A DNA stretch of 64,000 nt, taken from the NCBI GenBank assembly GCA_000309945.1, contig CM001633.1:1832292-1896291 (forward strand), written 5' to 3'. The DNA comes from Leptolyngbyaceae cyanobacterium JSC-12 (GTDB taxonomy: Bacteria; Cyanobacteriota; Cyanobacteriia; Leptolyngbyales; Leptolyngbyaceae). This document shows, piece by piece, positions 1 through 9,390 of the stretch. Numbering within the stretch: position 1 is the first letter of the stretch; each line of letters begins with the position of its first letter. A model generated the notes under the pieces. The model saw only the letters and a program-made list of their open reading frames with translations. It ran no database searches and was not told where the DNA came from. Both the position numbers and the translations under genes were made by a program.

Positions 1-563
1 TCTGGTTTATCCGCCGTGTGTAGCCCAAAGCTGGCAGCAATGCGGCGGGTTTCAGTCTTGGAATATTCACCCAGCGGAAACAGCACATGGGACAAGATCT
101 CTTGAGATAAGTCGTACAGAAAGTAAGACTGATCTTTACTGCGATCAACAGCTCGCAAAAGCTGATGCCGCCCTGTGGCTTCGTCGTAGCGAATACGAGC
201 ATAGTGACCTGTTGCAATGCGATCGCAGTTCAATTCATTCCGAGCATAGTTCAGCATGGGACCAAACTTCACTGCTTTATTGCATTGCGAGCAGGGCAGG
301 GGCGTAATGCCATCGCTGTAACCCGTCACCAAGAAATCCACAATGTATTTGTCAAATACTTCGCGGGTGTCTACCACGTGGTGAGGGATATGCAACTGGT
401 CACAGAGCTTAGCGGCATCCACCATGCCTTCTGAACAGCATTGACCTTTGCCACGCATTAACCAGAGGGTCAGCCCAATCACTTCATACCCTTGCTGGTG
501 CAAAATTGCTGCTGCTGTTGAACTATCGACTCCGCCAGAGAGTCCCACCACAACCTTATCCAT
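1..563 (-). CDS. mnmA: tRNA-specific 2-thiouridylase MnmA (N-terminal part, cut by window edge)
   Basis: The reading frame starts with ATG at 563 and stays open to base 1, giving about 187 residues of a protein that is normally about 350-370 aa. It opens with [18 protein letters not shown], the PP-loop (SGGVDSS) that binds ATP in this N-type ATP pyrophosphatase family. Further in are the substrate-binding stretch [13 protein letters not shown], whose Cys is the usual first catalytic cysteine, and ATGHYAR, both typical of MnmA. The enzyme thiolates U34 of Lys, Glu and Gln tRNAs using sulfur relayed from a cysteine desulfurase. The second catalytic Cys and the C-terminal barrel lie outside the window. 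Identity is very likely from these motifs. Confidence 0.93.
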   Translation of the reverse strand, partial: MDKVVVGLSGGVDSSTAAAILHQQGYEVIGLTLWLMRGKGQCCSEGMVDAAKLCDQLHIPHHVVDTREVFDKYIVDFLVTGYSDGITPLPCSQCNKAVKFGPMLNYARNELNCDRIATGHYARIRYDEATGRHQLLRAVDRSKDQSYFLYDLSQEILSHVLFPLGEYSKTETRRIAASFGLHTADKP

Positions 564-839
564 TGCTAGCCAGATAAGCCCCCGAGAAACGCATTACTCC
601 TTTAGGCTAACACTCGTGCATCAGGTCAGGGCAGTCTACTTTTTGATGTAGGCAAATCCACTAAAATAACGCAGGGAGCATGTTCGTGTGATTTTCTGAT
701 TTGTTGGCAGTTAAGCAACTGTCTTTCTGATGACTTCTGGTTTGGCTGGCATACTTGAGACAGGCAAACGGCAGCGATCGCTGCATAAACAGTAGCCTAT
801 CCTCGTATGAGACAGCAGAAGGGTTGGAGAGTGCAGCCA

Positions 840-3269
840 GTGGCTAAGGTCGTCGTCTTGAAGTTTGGCAAAGGCAGCTTTGAGCAGGGCTTCCCAGTCA
901 TTCTGCAACTGAGCGAAGAAAACGCCCTCCCCTTTGCCGAAATCACAGGTGAACTGGACCCTGCTTCTGACCTGCCGAATTTTTATCGCCAGTGGCAAAC
1001 GGCTTATCGTCGCGTTGAGTTTACAGGTCGCCCCATCGGCTTGCCAAAGTCCACTCAGCCCCAAGGAACGACCGCCGAGTGTGAAATGCTTGCCAAGCAA
1101 TTACGCGATCGCTTCAATGCCTGGCTTCTGTCCGAATCATTTCGGCGCATTCGAGAAATGTGGTTAGAGCAACTCAGCCCCACCGAGCCGATCCGCGTTG
1201 TAATCCAAACTGATACCCCTCAATTGCGGCGATTGCCCTGGAGCGAATGGGAACTACTCGAACGCTATCCCCAGGCTGAAATTGCCCTTAGCCCACTAGA
1301 CTTTGGCAGACACACTGCCCAGCCTTCCCCCACAACCCGCGTTCGCATTCTGGCGATTTTGGGCAACAGTCAGGGGATTGATGTGCAAAAAGATCGTGCT
1401 CTACTGGAGCAGTTGAGTCATGCTGAGGTGACTTTTCTGGTGGAGCCAGAGCGCCAGCAACTTAGCGATCGACTCTGGGAGCAAAGCTGGGAAATTTTGT
1501 TTTTCGCTGGACATAGCGCCAGTCAAGAATCTGACCAGACGGGGCTGATCCATTTGAACCAGCATGAAACACTCAGCCTCAGTCAGTTAAAACACGCCCT
1601 GGAGAAGGCCGTAAATCGGGGACTTAAGTTAGCAATTTTCAACTCCTGTGACGGGTTAGGCTTGGCGCGAGAACTGGCATCCCTGCAAATCCCTCAGCTA
1701 ATCGTCATGCGTGAACCTGTACCTGATCGCGTGGCAGAAGCATTTTTGAAATACTTTCTTGCAGCGTATTCCAGTGGTGAAACATTGTATCTCGCAGTGC
1801 GTCAGGCACGAGAACGCTTGCAAGGACTCGAAGATCAGTTTCCCTGTGCCAGTTGGTTGCCTGTGATCTGTCAACATCCAGCCGAAATTCCCCCAACTTG
1901 GGCACAGCTAAGGCAGGCAGTGGAACCTCAATTATCTCCAGGGTTACCCCAACCTCGGTTCAAACGGGGCTTAGTTCGAGTGCAGCCTAAATTAGGCTGG
2001 GTAGTGGCTATCAGTGTGATGATGACAGGGTTACTCACTGGAGTCCGTTACCTGGGAGGATTGCAACCGCTGGAACTCCGTGCCTTTGACCACTTGCTGC
2101 AAATGCGCCCTAAAGAACCGAAAGATGAGCGATTGTTAGTAATTGAGGTAACAGAAAAAGATCTGCAAGATCAACGTCAGCATGATCCCAAAATGCCATC
2201 TGATGTTTCCCTTTCCGATCGCACCCTCGAGCAACTGTTGGCGACCCTAGAACCACTACAACCACGAGCGATTGGATTAGATATTTACCGCGATTACTCT
2301 ACCAGTCCAAAATTTCCAGCCTTGGCAACCCGACTCAAAACCCACGATCGCCTGATTTTCGTTTGCAAAGTTGGTACTCCTAATACGAAGGATTTTGGCA
2401 TCAAACCGCCACCAGAACTGTCTCCTCAACAAGCCCTGGAGCGATTAGGCTTGAGCAACGTGATGAGCGATCAAGATGGAGTAGTTCGGCGACACCTGTT
2501 AGGCATGGAACCAGATGCGGTTTGTATTACGGATGCAGCATTGAGCGTGCAACTGGCACTTCACTACCTGGCTGCTCAGGAAGTTTTTCTAAACTTTACC
2601 CCGGACGGGAACTGGCAGTTTGGGAAAACACTCATTAAACCCATTGAATTTCCCACGGGTGGCTACTTCAAACTTGATGGGCGAGGGCATCAAATTTTGC
2701 TGAATTACCGTTCTCCTGACAATGCCAGTTCATTTCATACCCCGGAAGATGTGGCTCCACGCATTAGCCTGGGTGCTGCTTTATCAGGTGGGTTAACGCT
2801 GGATGCCGTGAAAGACAAACTGGTGTTAATCGGCACAACTGCTAAAACCGACCAGTTTAATGATTATTTCTCAACTCCCTATCGCAACGAACAGGGTGAC
2901 GTTCATCAGATTCCGGGAGTAATGTTACACGCCCAAATGACCAGTCAATTGATGAGTGCAGTACTGGATGGGCGATCGCTCCTGTGGACATTGCCTGTGT
3001 TTTGGGAAACGCTTTGGATTCTGGGCTGGTCGATTCTGGGCGGATTCCTGGCATTCTACTTGCAAAAGCCTGTGTTTTTGGGATGTGTCTGTAGTGTAGC
3101 GATCGTCACCCTTTACGGTTTGTGTTTAGGACTGTTGATTCAAACAGGGTGCTGGTTACCGCTGGTACCCGCAGCGATTGGTTGTATCGGTACTACGGCT
3201 GGCATAGTGGTGAGTCAAATGCGGGTTGCTCAAAAACCCCTACATTCGTCTGTTTCTCAGGAGGAATGA
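840..3269 (+). CDS. CHAT-CHASE2 membrane sensor-like protein
   Basis: About 809 aa. The N-terminal half (about residues 100-350) looks like a CHAT caspase-like peptidase domain, with a His in FAGHSAS (about H225) and a Cys in FNSCDG (about C270) placed as the catalytic dyad. A membrane segment follows near residue 385. Then comes a CHASE2 extracytoplasmic sensor domain (about 405-710, with LRAFDHLLQMRP and VLIGTTAKTDQFNDYF), and two or three C-terminal membrane helices. The GTG at 840 is preferred because a GGAG lies upstream and related proteins begin at this point; an in-frame ATG at 807 is the alternative but has no ribosome site. The DUF928 gene follows 3 bp downstream, so the two are probably co-transcribed. 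The signal sensed and the protease substrate are unknown. Confidence 0.85.
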   Translation: MAKVVVLKFGKGSFEQGFPVILQLSEENALPFAEITGELDPASDLPNFYRQWQTAYRRVEFTGRPIGLPKSTQPQGTTAECEMLAKQLRDRFNAWLLSESFRRIREMWLEQLSPTEPIRVVIQTDTPQLRRLPWSEWELLERYPQAEIALSPLDFGRHTAQPSPTTRVRILAILGNSQGIDVQKDRALLEQLSHAEVTFLVEPERQQLSDRLWEQSWEILFFAGHSASQESDQTGLIHLNQHETLSLSQLKHALEKAVNRGLKLAIFNSCDGLGLARELASLQIPQLIVMREPVPDRVAEAFLKYFLAAYSSGETLYLAVRQARERLQGLEDQFPCASWLPVICQHPAEIPPTWAQLRQAVEPQLSPGLPQPRFKRGLVRVQPKLGWVVAISVMMTGLLTGVRYLGGLQPLELRAFDHLLQMRPKEPKDERLLVIEVTEKDLQDQRQHDPKMPSDVSLSDRTLEQLLATLEPLQPRAIGLDIYRDYSTSPKFPALATRLKTHDRLIFVCKVGTPNTKDFGIKPPPELSPQQALERLGLSNVMSDQDGVVRRHLLGMEPDAVCITDAALSVQLALHYLAAQEVFLNFTPDGNWQFGKTLIKPIEFPTGGYFKLDGRGHQILLNYRSPDNASSFHTPEDVAPRISLGAALSGGLTLDAVKDKLVLIGTTAKTDQFNDYFSTPYRNEQGDVHQIPGVMLHAQMTSQLMSAVLDGRSLLWTLPVFWETLWILGWSILGGFLAFYLQKPVFLGCVCSVAIVTLYGLCLGLLIQTGCWLPLVPAAIGCIGTTAGIVVSQMRVAQKPLHSSVSQEE

Positions 3270-3272
3270 TTC

Positions 3273-4067
3273 ATGATTATTGTCCCTCGTTGTCTGGCAG
3301 TTGCTACTGTTGCAATCTCGCTAGCATTTTTCACCAAACTCGAACCCGTTCAATCTTTCCCTCCAGCCAAACAAGTCGTTGCCCAATCCTCAACTGCAAA
3401 GCTTCCTCAGTTTACTCGCCCACCTTTACCTAAGCGGGGTGCCCCAGGTAATGCAGGACGAGGAGCCGGAAGCCGCTCTTGCTTGATGTTGGCAAAACCC
3501 TCATCCCAACCCATGTTGAACAACCTGAATGCACTGGTACCAGAAGAACAGGTTGACAAAGTGACTCACGTTTGGGGGTTAACAACCCTAGAACACCCTA
3601 CTCTTTGGTTTTATATTCCTTACGACAATGCTGGGATCGACTCGATTGGATTCACACTCCAGGATGAGGATGGACAACTAGTACAAAAAGTATCGGTGCC
3701 TGTTCCCCAAACAACGGGGTTGATTCGTGTCAAGTTGTCTGATGCCAAACCAGGCTTACAAGTTGGTCGGGCTTATAACTGGTTTTTTACAGTGCGCGGG
3801 AAATGTTTTGGTAATCCAGTAGTGTTTGTGGAAGGATGGATTGCGCGAACTTCATTGGATGCGGCTATTCACGATCGCCTGCAGCAAGCTTCTCCATCCC
3901 AACAAGCCGCTCTATTCGCCGAAAAAGGTATCTGGTACGATGCCCTCAATCTTCTAGCAACCTTGCGCCAATCCGATCCCCAAGATACAACTGCGATCGC
4001 AAACTGGACAGCGCTATTGAAAGAATCTGGCATGGAACCCCTGGCAACCCAGGCGATTGGACACTAA
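3273..4067 (+). CDS. DUF928 domain protein, exported
   Basis: 264 aa. The N-terminus has a hydrophobic signal-like segment (about residues 5-20). The diagnostic DUF928 start is at about 50-75: GAPGNAGRGAGSRSC, with a Cys that is common in the family. A beta-rich middle region is followed by a helical C-terminal tail (ALFAEKGIWYDALNLLATLRQ). The start is fixed by AGGAGGA at 3259-3265, which sits within the end of the preceding gene, so the pair is translationally coupled. DUF928 genes commonly sit beside CHASE2 or CHAT genes in cyanobacteria, and the arrangement here fits that pattern. The molecular function of DUF928 is not known; a periplasmic partner of the upstream membrane protein is an inference from this linkage. 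Confidence 0.85.
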   Translation: MIIVPRCLAVATVAISLAFFTKLEPVQSFPPAKQVVAQSSTAKLPQFTRPPLPKRGAPGNAGRGAGSRSCLMLAKPSSQPMLNNLNALVPEEQVDKVTHVWGLTTLEHPTLWFYIPYDNAGIDSIGFTLQDEDGQLVQKVSVPVPQTTGLIRVKLSDAKPGLQVGRAYNWFFTVRGKCFGNPVVFVEGWIARTSLDAAIHDRLQQASPSQQAALFAEKGIWYDALNLLATLRQSDPQDTTAIANWTALLKESGMEPLATQAIGH

Positions 4068-4147
4068 TTTCTATTTATAAAGATGCTGGATTAACTCAGT
4101 GAAAGGTGCTGGTTGTAGAAGGGTATAGAGTGCATGAGATAGGGTAT

Positions 4148-4522
4148 TTAGTCGTGATCCGTACCATATAAACAACGATACATTCCCGTTTGATACTCAA
4201 ACATACTCACCCAATCACGCCGATGGAAGTAGGAACGGCAATATTCGGGATAGATGTCTTCGATATAGACGCGATCGCGATCACTAACGCTCTGATTTGA
4301 AGATTGCTTAGAGGATTGCGATTGTTTGGTGGGTCCGGGCGGGGAGGGCGTTGCCAAGTTCGGTGTTGCTGTCGGTTGGTTTTGGTTAGTTTCTTGGGGG
4401 GTGGAATTTGCGAGTTCCATCGCAGGAGTCGCAGATCTCGTGGGTGCTGCCAGCAAAATTAGCCCTGCGAGCACGGGCACTGCTTTAGGAGCGAAAGATT
4501 GATGAGACAAAGCATGTTTCAT
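4148..4522 (-). CDS. Hypothetical exported protein
   Basis: 124 aa, not recognised. It has a positively charged N-terminus and a hydrophobic stretch (PVLAGLILLAA, about residues 16-26) consistent with a signal peptide. A Pro/Gln/Ser/Thr-rich linker (about 35-80) follows. The compact C-terminal segment is rich in aromatic residues and contains two Cys (EYCRSYFHRRDW, MYRCLYGTDHD) that could form a disulfide outside the cytoplasm. It stands alone, convergent with the DUF928 gene and divergent from the acetyltransferase gene. Confidence 0.6.
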   Translation of the reverse strand: MKHALSHQSFAPKAVPVLAGLILLAAPTRSATPAMELANSTPQETNQNQPTATPNLATPSPPGPTKQSQSSKQSSNQSVSDRDRVYIEDIYPEYCRSYFHRRDWVSMFEYQTGMYRCLYGTDHD

Positions 4523-4639
4523 GTCATATTACCAAGAACAATTGTGGTGATCCTATTGTCTAAATTTCACGCATCAGAAGTATCCCGCGATTGGAGGATG
4601 CTAGAGTAACGCAGTTTGGCGTTATGGGATATTCTTGCT

Positions 4640-5128
4640 ATGTCGATCGCGTCTGCTCATGTGACTCTACGTTCCGTAAGACCTGATGATGTGGAAGCTG
4701 TTTTTAATCTGATTCTGGCACTTGCCGACTACGAAAAACTCAGCCATCAAGTAACAGGCAGTGTGGATGAGCTAAGAAGCCACTTGTTTGGTGAACGGCG
4801 ATTTGCCGATGCGATCGTGGCTGAAGTAGATAGAACGATTGTTGGATTTGCCTTGTTCTTCTACAACTATTCCACTTTTTTAACCAAACCTGGAATTTAT
4901 CTGGAAGATCTATTCGTATTGCCCAACTACCGCCGTTATGGCATTGGCACTGCATTACTGACTCATCTGGCAAAAACCGCGATCGCCCAAGGATGCGGTC
5001 GTCTGGAATGGAGCGTACTCGACTGGAACACCCCTGCCATCTCCTTCTATCAACGTATCGGACACAACTTGGCAAGTTACCGAAGTAGAAAAAACGATCG
5101 CCAATCAACTGGGGAGGAGAGCTTGTAA
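4640..5128 (+). pseudogene. GNAT family N-acetyltransferase, 5' part, disrupted by an IS
   Basis: From ATG 4640 the frame encodes a GNAT domain: the acetyl-CoA loop lies in LPNYRRYGIGTALL, and the late strand and helix in WSVLDWNTPAISFYQRIG. At base 5063 the frame enters an insertion sequence and ends with 21 unrelated residues at 5128. Joining the bases before the IS to those after it at 6518, using one copy of the 8-bp duplication GTATCGGA, restores the expected end GADVLPDWRICRVTGEAL. The gene was therefore intact until recently. Loss of the last strands of the fold makes a working enzyme unlikely. Its original substrate cannot be inferred. Confidence 0.85.
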
Positions 5129-6517
5129 AATCTGTTCATTTGTATGTCCGTGAGAACATCGCGTCACAATGAATTGCAGCAAATCATCAAAGGCTTGACG
5201 AGTGAGGGTATAGAGCTTCTGTCCCACCGTTTGCTTGCCTTGAGCAAACTCAAATCGTTCAGATTGTGCGCCAGAACAGGCAGTCCGTTGCAGAATCGAC
5301 TGCGCCACGCAACTAAGACGGAAGTGACGGTTGACCGCTTCCTCGTTCCGCACCTGAGCCGACTCTAGCCCGGTGTGCTGTTTGCTCACCTCATGAAAGA
5401 CCTCGCAGGACCATCGATAACTCCAAGTCTGCATGACTCGCCCACTTTCCCAATGCAACGCATCGGTGAGCAGGAAGCGAGGTGGGTCTTGTAAATCTGC
5501 TTGCTCGTGGACGATGACCAATCGCTTGCGTCCAAACTTCTTGAGGCGCACGACTTTGGTAAATGCCCAAATCGGTTTCGTTTCGCCGTTGCGGCAAGTG
5601 ACTTGAATCGGGCGAAAGCTCTCTGGGTGATGGATTCTGAGTTCTAAACCAATCGCATCTACCCGTTGCCATTGGTCATTCCACAAGATGTTGCGAGAAC
5701 TTTCAACTTCACTCACCCAGTGTTTTCCTGCGGACTCAATCATGGTGGTTAACTCAACAGTCAACACCCCATTGTCAAACGCATAATCGGCGGTGGGAAA
5801 TTGTCCTTCCGCTTCCACTTGGCGCACAATCTCGACGGCAATCTCGGTGCGTTTGCGATACTCCAATCGATTCTTGTGATAATGCAACATCTCAATCAGT
5901 CGTTCTCGCACTTGGTCTAAATCGTCATAGTGGGATTTTGCCGTCACCTTCAGATACTCCCGTTCTGCCACTGAAAAATCTGGAAACTGCACCACCACGT
6001 CAATCCCATCAATTAGGTGGCGGTTCGCAATCGTCGCCGTCACCACCGTTTGAAAGCAACTCATCCGATGTTCCACATAATCATAGGATCGCTTCACCCC
6101 AAAGATCTGCTTGCCCCAATCGTGATGGCTGAGCGTCCAATCCAGACTGATGACTTCTCGCCCTCGCCCCTGATGCTCTTTGGCTATCACAGCACGATGA
6201 TGGGACATTAACTCTGAACTCCTCCAGCCCGCCTCAAACACCGCTGCGTGCATCGCTCTTCGTCCGCCGACCTCCCCACCTGCTACCCATTGTCCGGCAA
6301 TCCCTTGCAAGGTTTTGTTCTCACTCAACAGCAATCCGGTCACATAGCGACTCACCTGCTCAAAGCCTGCGCCTCGGCAGAACAGGTCTCGATATTTCCC
6401 AAACTCTTGAGCAATCGTCGATGGCACAGCGACAAAGGGCAGCATGATACGGCTACGGCTAACGTCTCCTACATTTTCTGCTTATCTTTTTCCTTTCTGG
6501 GTAACTTGCCAAGTCGT
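5063..6517. mobile_element. Insertion sequence copy A, 1455 bp, IS4/IS701-like
   Basis: Both ends carry the inverted repeat ACAACTTGGCAAGTTACC (left) and ACGACTTGGCAAGTTACC (right, read inward), 17 of 18 bases matching, with one extra C at the left edge. The element is flanked by the direct repeat GTATCGGA at 5055-5062 and 6518-6525, an 8-bp target duplication. One transposase gene fills it on the minus strand. A copy of the same length with the same ends lies at 17630-19084 and encodes the same protein. Each inverted repeat contains the odd palindrome AACTTG-G-CAAGTT, a possible binding site for the transposase. Family assignment rests on the transposase only. Confidence 0.95.
5105..6445 (-). 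CDS. DDE transposase of IS copy A
   Basis: 446 aa, intact. The likely catalytic acidic residues are the Asp in VISLDWTLSHHDW, an Asp in TADYAFDNGVL, and the Glu in YRWSCEVFHEVSKQ, the last in the YREK-like position of IS4-type transposases. The protein is identical in translation to the one at 17672-19012, so transposition was recent. The gene runs opposite to the acetyltransferase it interrupts. Assignment to the IS4 superfamily (IS701-like) is by residue pattern; the exact IS family needs an ISfinder comparison. Confidence 0.9.
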   Translation of the reverse strand: MLPFVAVPSTIAQEFGKYRDLFCRGAGFEQVSRYVTGLLLSENKTLQGIAGQWVAGGEVGGRRAMHAAVFEAGWRSSELMSHHRAVIAKEHQGRGREVISLDWTLSHHDWGKQIFGVKRSYDYVEHRMSCFQTVVTATIANRHLIDGIDVVVQFPDFSVAEREYLKVTAKSHYDDLDQVRERLIEMLHYHKNRLEYRKRTEIAVEIVRQVEAEGQFPTADYAFDNGVLTVELTTMIESAGKHWVSEVESSRNILWNDQWQRVDAIGLELRIHHPESFRPIQVTCRNGETKPIWAFTKVVRLKKFGRKRLVIVHEQADLQDPPRFLLTDALHWESGRVMQTWSYRWSCEVFHEVSKQHTGLESAQVRNEEAVNRHFRLSCVAQSILQRTACSGAQSERFEFAQGKQTVGQKLYTLTRQAFDDLLQFIVTRCSHGHTNEQILQALLPS

Positions 6518-6630
6518 GTATCGGAGCCGACGTATTACCCGATTGGCGCATTTGTCGGGTGACCGGAGAGGCATTAGCGACATTGGCGGGGGATAGGGGC
6601 TGGGAAGATGGGGATAGAGTGGGAGAGTGA
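6518..6630 (+). pseudogene. GNAT acetyltransferase, 3' fragment after the IS
   Basis: Begins with the right copy of the target duplication. Read in the restored frame it continues the acetyltransferase with GADVLPDWRICRVTGEAL and then a short tail, ending at TGA 6628-6630. It has no start of its own. The last bases already fall in the purine-rich low-complexity stretch that continues to about 6725, so the native protein end may itself have been altered by that stretch. Confidence 0.85.
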
Positions 6631-6775
6631 TGGGGGAATAGAGGGATGAGATGAGAAGATGGGGAGATCAGTAATGCCCCACTCCTTCCACCTTTCTGAC
6701 TCCCAACTTCTGACTTCTGCCTTTGCACAACTTGATAATTGGTGAGAAAAAATCACTCTTTCAACGCCAGGTTTT

Positions 6776-7024
6776 ATGTCAGGATCAATGAAGGAAGCGT
6801 GTTTAGAGGCAGACACAATGGCAATTTGGGTGAATGAGCAATTTGACCAATGTGGTATTTTACGGGCATGTATTGCTTGCTGCGATGAAAAACAAGCACA
6901 GGACTGCCACGAATCGTTTCGCGATAACTTGACTGATGACCAGATTGCAGAAGGGTGGACAGCGCAACTCCGTAAGGTGGAAACGTGGGATGATGTCCCA
7001 GTCAATGCTTTAAAGCTCGATTAG
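6776..7024 (+). CDS. Small conserved-looking hypothetical protein
   Basis: Up to 82 aa, not recognised. It has four cysteines, two of them adjacent (GILRACIACCDEKQAQDC), and a C-terminal acidic/hydrophobic tail (WDDVPVNALKLD). A start at ATG 6818 (MAIWVNEQFDQCG) with GAGG about 8 bases upstream is as plausible as the ATGs at 6776 or 6788, which lack clear ribosome sites. Convergent with the K+ channel gene, separated by only 12 bp. No function is proposed. Confidence 0.55.
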   Translation: MSGSMKEACLEADTMAIWVNEQFDQCGILRACIACCDEKQAQDCHESFRDNLTDDQIAEGWTAQLRKVETWDDVPVNALKLD

Positions 7025-7036
7025 TGCCTGGGGCTG

Positions 7037-8125
7037 CTAGGTTTGCTTAGGTGGGCGAGGCGAATCAGACTTCATAGGAAACAAAATCTGATTAAGTCGC
7101 CGAATTTGCTCGGCAGTTCCCATGCACAGAAGGTGATCGCCTAGCATGAGTATTGTTTCAGCATTCGGACCGACGATCGCAGTCCCATCCATCCGACGAA
7201 TTGCGAGAACCAGTGCGCCCGACTGCGATCGCAAGCGTGCCTCTCGCAAGGTTTTGCCGACATACGGGCTGGTTTCAAATGCCAGTTCAAACTCTTCAAT
7301 GTAAAAGGTGCGATCGCCGCCGGATAAAATTCCATCAACAAAATCCATCACTTGAGGACGCAGGGCTGCCGCTGCCATCCGCTTCCCCCCGGTGATGTAA
7401 GGAGAGATTACGGCATCGGCTCCGGCTCGTTGCAGCTTAACTAATGCCTCTTCGGTGCTAGCACGGGCGATCGCCCGAATTTTGGGATTCAGCGTCTTTG
7501 CCGACAACACAGTGTACAGATTTTCGGCATCGGAAGGCAACGCCGCAATTAAACAGGCGGCTTGCTGGATGCGTACTTGCTGGAGCGTTTCATCTAGCGT
7601 GGCATCACCCTGAAATGCGATATAGCCCAACTCTTCTGCCAAATGAATCGGATCCAGGTTCGTATCTGTCACCACAAAGTTCACACCCTCTGCCTGAAAC
7701 TCCGCCGCAATTTGTTGCCCCATGCGACCAAACCCACAAATGATGTAATGCCCAGACAGTGCTTCCATAACTCGCCGCAGCCGTTGTCGTCGCAAACCTT
7801 CTTGAAAGTAGCCTTGAATAATCGCATCTGTAAATCGGTTGACGATATAACCGATGCTAATTACCCCCAGCAAGATCAGCACAATAGTAAACAATCGTCC
7901 GCGATCGCCCAGGGGTTGCACCTCCATAAAACCCACCGTCGCCAGCGTGATCACTGACATATACGCCGCATCCGCCCAGCGCCAGCCTTCGATCAGGTGA
8001 TACCAGCTCGTCCCCAGCAAGAACACACCGAAGAGGAGAAAAATCCCCGTTAAGAGTTGCTGTTGCAGGCGGCGGTACTGCTGGTCAATCCCTAGTTGTG
8101 ATCGAGTCAATCGAATTGTATTCAC
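7037..8125 (-). CDS. Two-TM potassium channel with RCK (TrkA-N/TrkA-C) domains
   Basis: 362 aa. Two membrane helices (about residues 24-42 and 75-97) flank a pore loop with the selectivity filter TLATVGFMEV (about 61-70), a variant of TVGYG. A Rossmann-type RCK domain starts at YIICGFGRMGQQIA (about 127) and would bind a nucleotide or ion ligand. A TrkA-C domain lies at about 270-350. This is the MthK-like layout of ligand-gated K+ channels in the plasma membrane. The filter ends in GFM rather than GYG, which may change selectivity. It is a single gene on the minus strand upstream of nothing obviously related. Confidence 0.88.
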   Translation of the reverse strand: MNTIRLTRSQLGIDQQYRRLQQQLLTGIFLLFGVFLLGTSWYHLIEGWRWADAAYMSVITLATVGFMEVQPLGDRGRLFTIVLILLGVISIGYIVNRFTDAIIQGYFQEGLRRQRLRRVMEALSGHYIICGFGRMGQQIAAEFQAEGVNFVVTDTNLDPIHLAEELGYIAFQGDATLDETLQQVRIQQAACLIAALPSDAENLYTVLSAKTLNPKIRAIARASTEEALVKLQRAGADAVISPYITGGKRMAAAALRPQVMDFVDGILSGGDRTFYIEEFELAFETSPYVGKTLREARLRSQSGALVLAIRRMDGTAIVGPNAETILMLGDHLLCMGTAEQIRRLNQILFPMKSDSPRPPKQT

Positions 8126-8183
8126 AGGCTCAGTTCAGACAATTCCCTTTGATTATTGCCCAGCTAACGCTCCGATAAAGGCA

Positions 8184-9272
8184 TTAGACTACACCACATT
8201 GCCCATGTTGCCGCAGTAAATGATCACATAGCACCAACGCGACCATCGCTTCTACCATTGGTACAGCCCGGGGCAGAACACAAGGATCATGCCGTCCCTT
8301 AGCTGCAAGGGTCACTGCTTCCCCCTCTTTCGTCACAGTTTTTTGTTCTTTGCGAATGGTTGCCGTGGGCTTGAAGGCAACTCGGATAATAATCGTTTCA
8401 CCATTGGAAATACCACCTTGAACACCGCCAGAACGATTAGTTGTAGTACGAATATTGCCTTCCGCGTCGGTGTAAAATTCATCGTTGTGTTCGCTGCCAG
8501 ACATTAAAGTGCCAGCAAATCCAGAACCAATTTCAAAGCCTTTGGTCGCTGGAAGCGACATGACGGCTTTTGCTAGATCTGCCTCTAACTTGTCAAAAAC
8601 AGGCATTCCCAAACCTTTTGGCACCTTTCGTGCTACGCATTCTACTACACCACCCAAGGAATCGCCCTGATCCCGGTAGCATTCAACTAGCTCTACCATG
8701 CGTTCAGCAGCTTCCGTATCAGGACAACGTATAATGTTGCTCTCTACTTGCTCCAAGGTTACTGTTTCGGGGTCAACAGCACCTTCTAAATCTTTGATGC
8801 GCTTGACATAACCAACGATTTCCACACCAGCAACTTGGTGCAGGATTTTTTTGGCGATCGCCCCTGCTGCCACACGTCCAATCGTTTCTCGTGCAGATGA
8901 GCGTCCGCCACCCTGATAATTACGGATGCCATATTTAGCGTCGTAAGTAGCATCGGCATGGGAAGGACGATATTTGACTGCTATCTCGTCGTAGTCTTGG
9001 GAGCGCTGGTCTTGATTACGAACCAGAATGGAAATCGGTGTTCCCAGGGTTTTGCCTTCAAACACACCCGACAAAATCTCGCATTGATCTGCCTCTTTGC
9101 GAGGGGTAGTGATTTTGCTCTGTCCCGGCCGACGGCGATCTAGCTCAAACTGAATTTCCTTAGTGGAAATTTCCAACCGGGGAGGGCACCCATCAATCAC
9201 AACTCCTACGCCGCCACCGTGCGACTCACCAAAGGTAGTAATGCGAAACAAATGTCCAAATGTGTTGCCCAT
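8184..9272 (-). CDS. aroC: Chorismate synthase
   Basis: 362 aa, full length. It catalyses the last step of the shikimate pathway, converting 5-enolpyruvylshikimate 3-phosphate to chorismate with reduced FMN. Family signatures are present: [17 protein letters not shown] near the start, [18 protein letters not shown] (about residue 122), SGSEHNDEF and [14 protein letters not shown] with the FMN and substrate contacts, and [18 protein letters not shown] near the end. The cytosolic enzyme is a homotetramer. The gene stands alone; 58 bp separate it from the K+ channel gene on the same strand. Confidence 0.97.
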   Translation of the reverse strand: MGNTFGHLFRITTFGESHGGGVGVVIDGCPPRLEISTKEIQFELDRRRPGQSKITTPRKEADQCEILSGVFEGKTLGTPISILVRNQDQRSQDYDEIAVKYRPSHADATYDAKYGIRNYQGGGRSSARETIGRVAAGAIAKKILHQVAGVEIVGYVKRIKDLEGAVDPETVTLEQVESNIIRCPDTEAAERMVELVECYRDQGDSLGGVVECVARKVPKGLGMPVFDKLEADLAKAVMSLPATKGFEIGSGFAGTLMSGSEHNDEFYTDAEGNIRTTTNRSGGVQGGISNGETIIIRVAFKPTATIRKEQKTVTKEGEAVTLAAKGRHDPCVLPRAVPMVEAMVALVLCDHLLRQHGQCGVV

Positions 9273-9390
9273 AGTGCCCGATTGTGATGTTCTTAAGCCT
9301 CGATCGTAGCTGAAATTGAAGGCAGGATTGAGCCAGCTATTCCTAGTGCTGTAAATCTTTTGAGAATTGCTCGGTATCTATCCAAAGGCT

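Noticed and set aside
6580..6730. Purine-rich stretch after the acetyltransferase fragment as a structured or coding element
   Set aside because: It is GGGA/GAT-rich low-complexity DNA without clear repeat units, stems or a credible frame; similar tracts occur elsewhere in the window.
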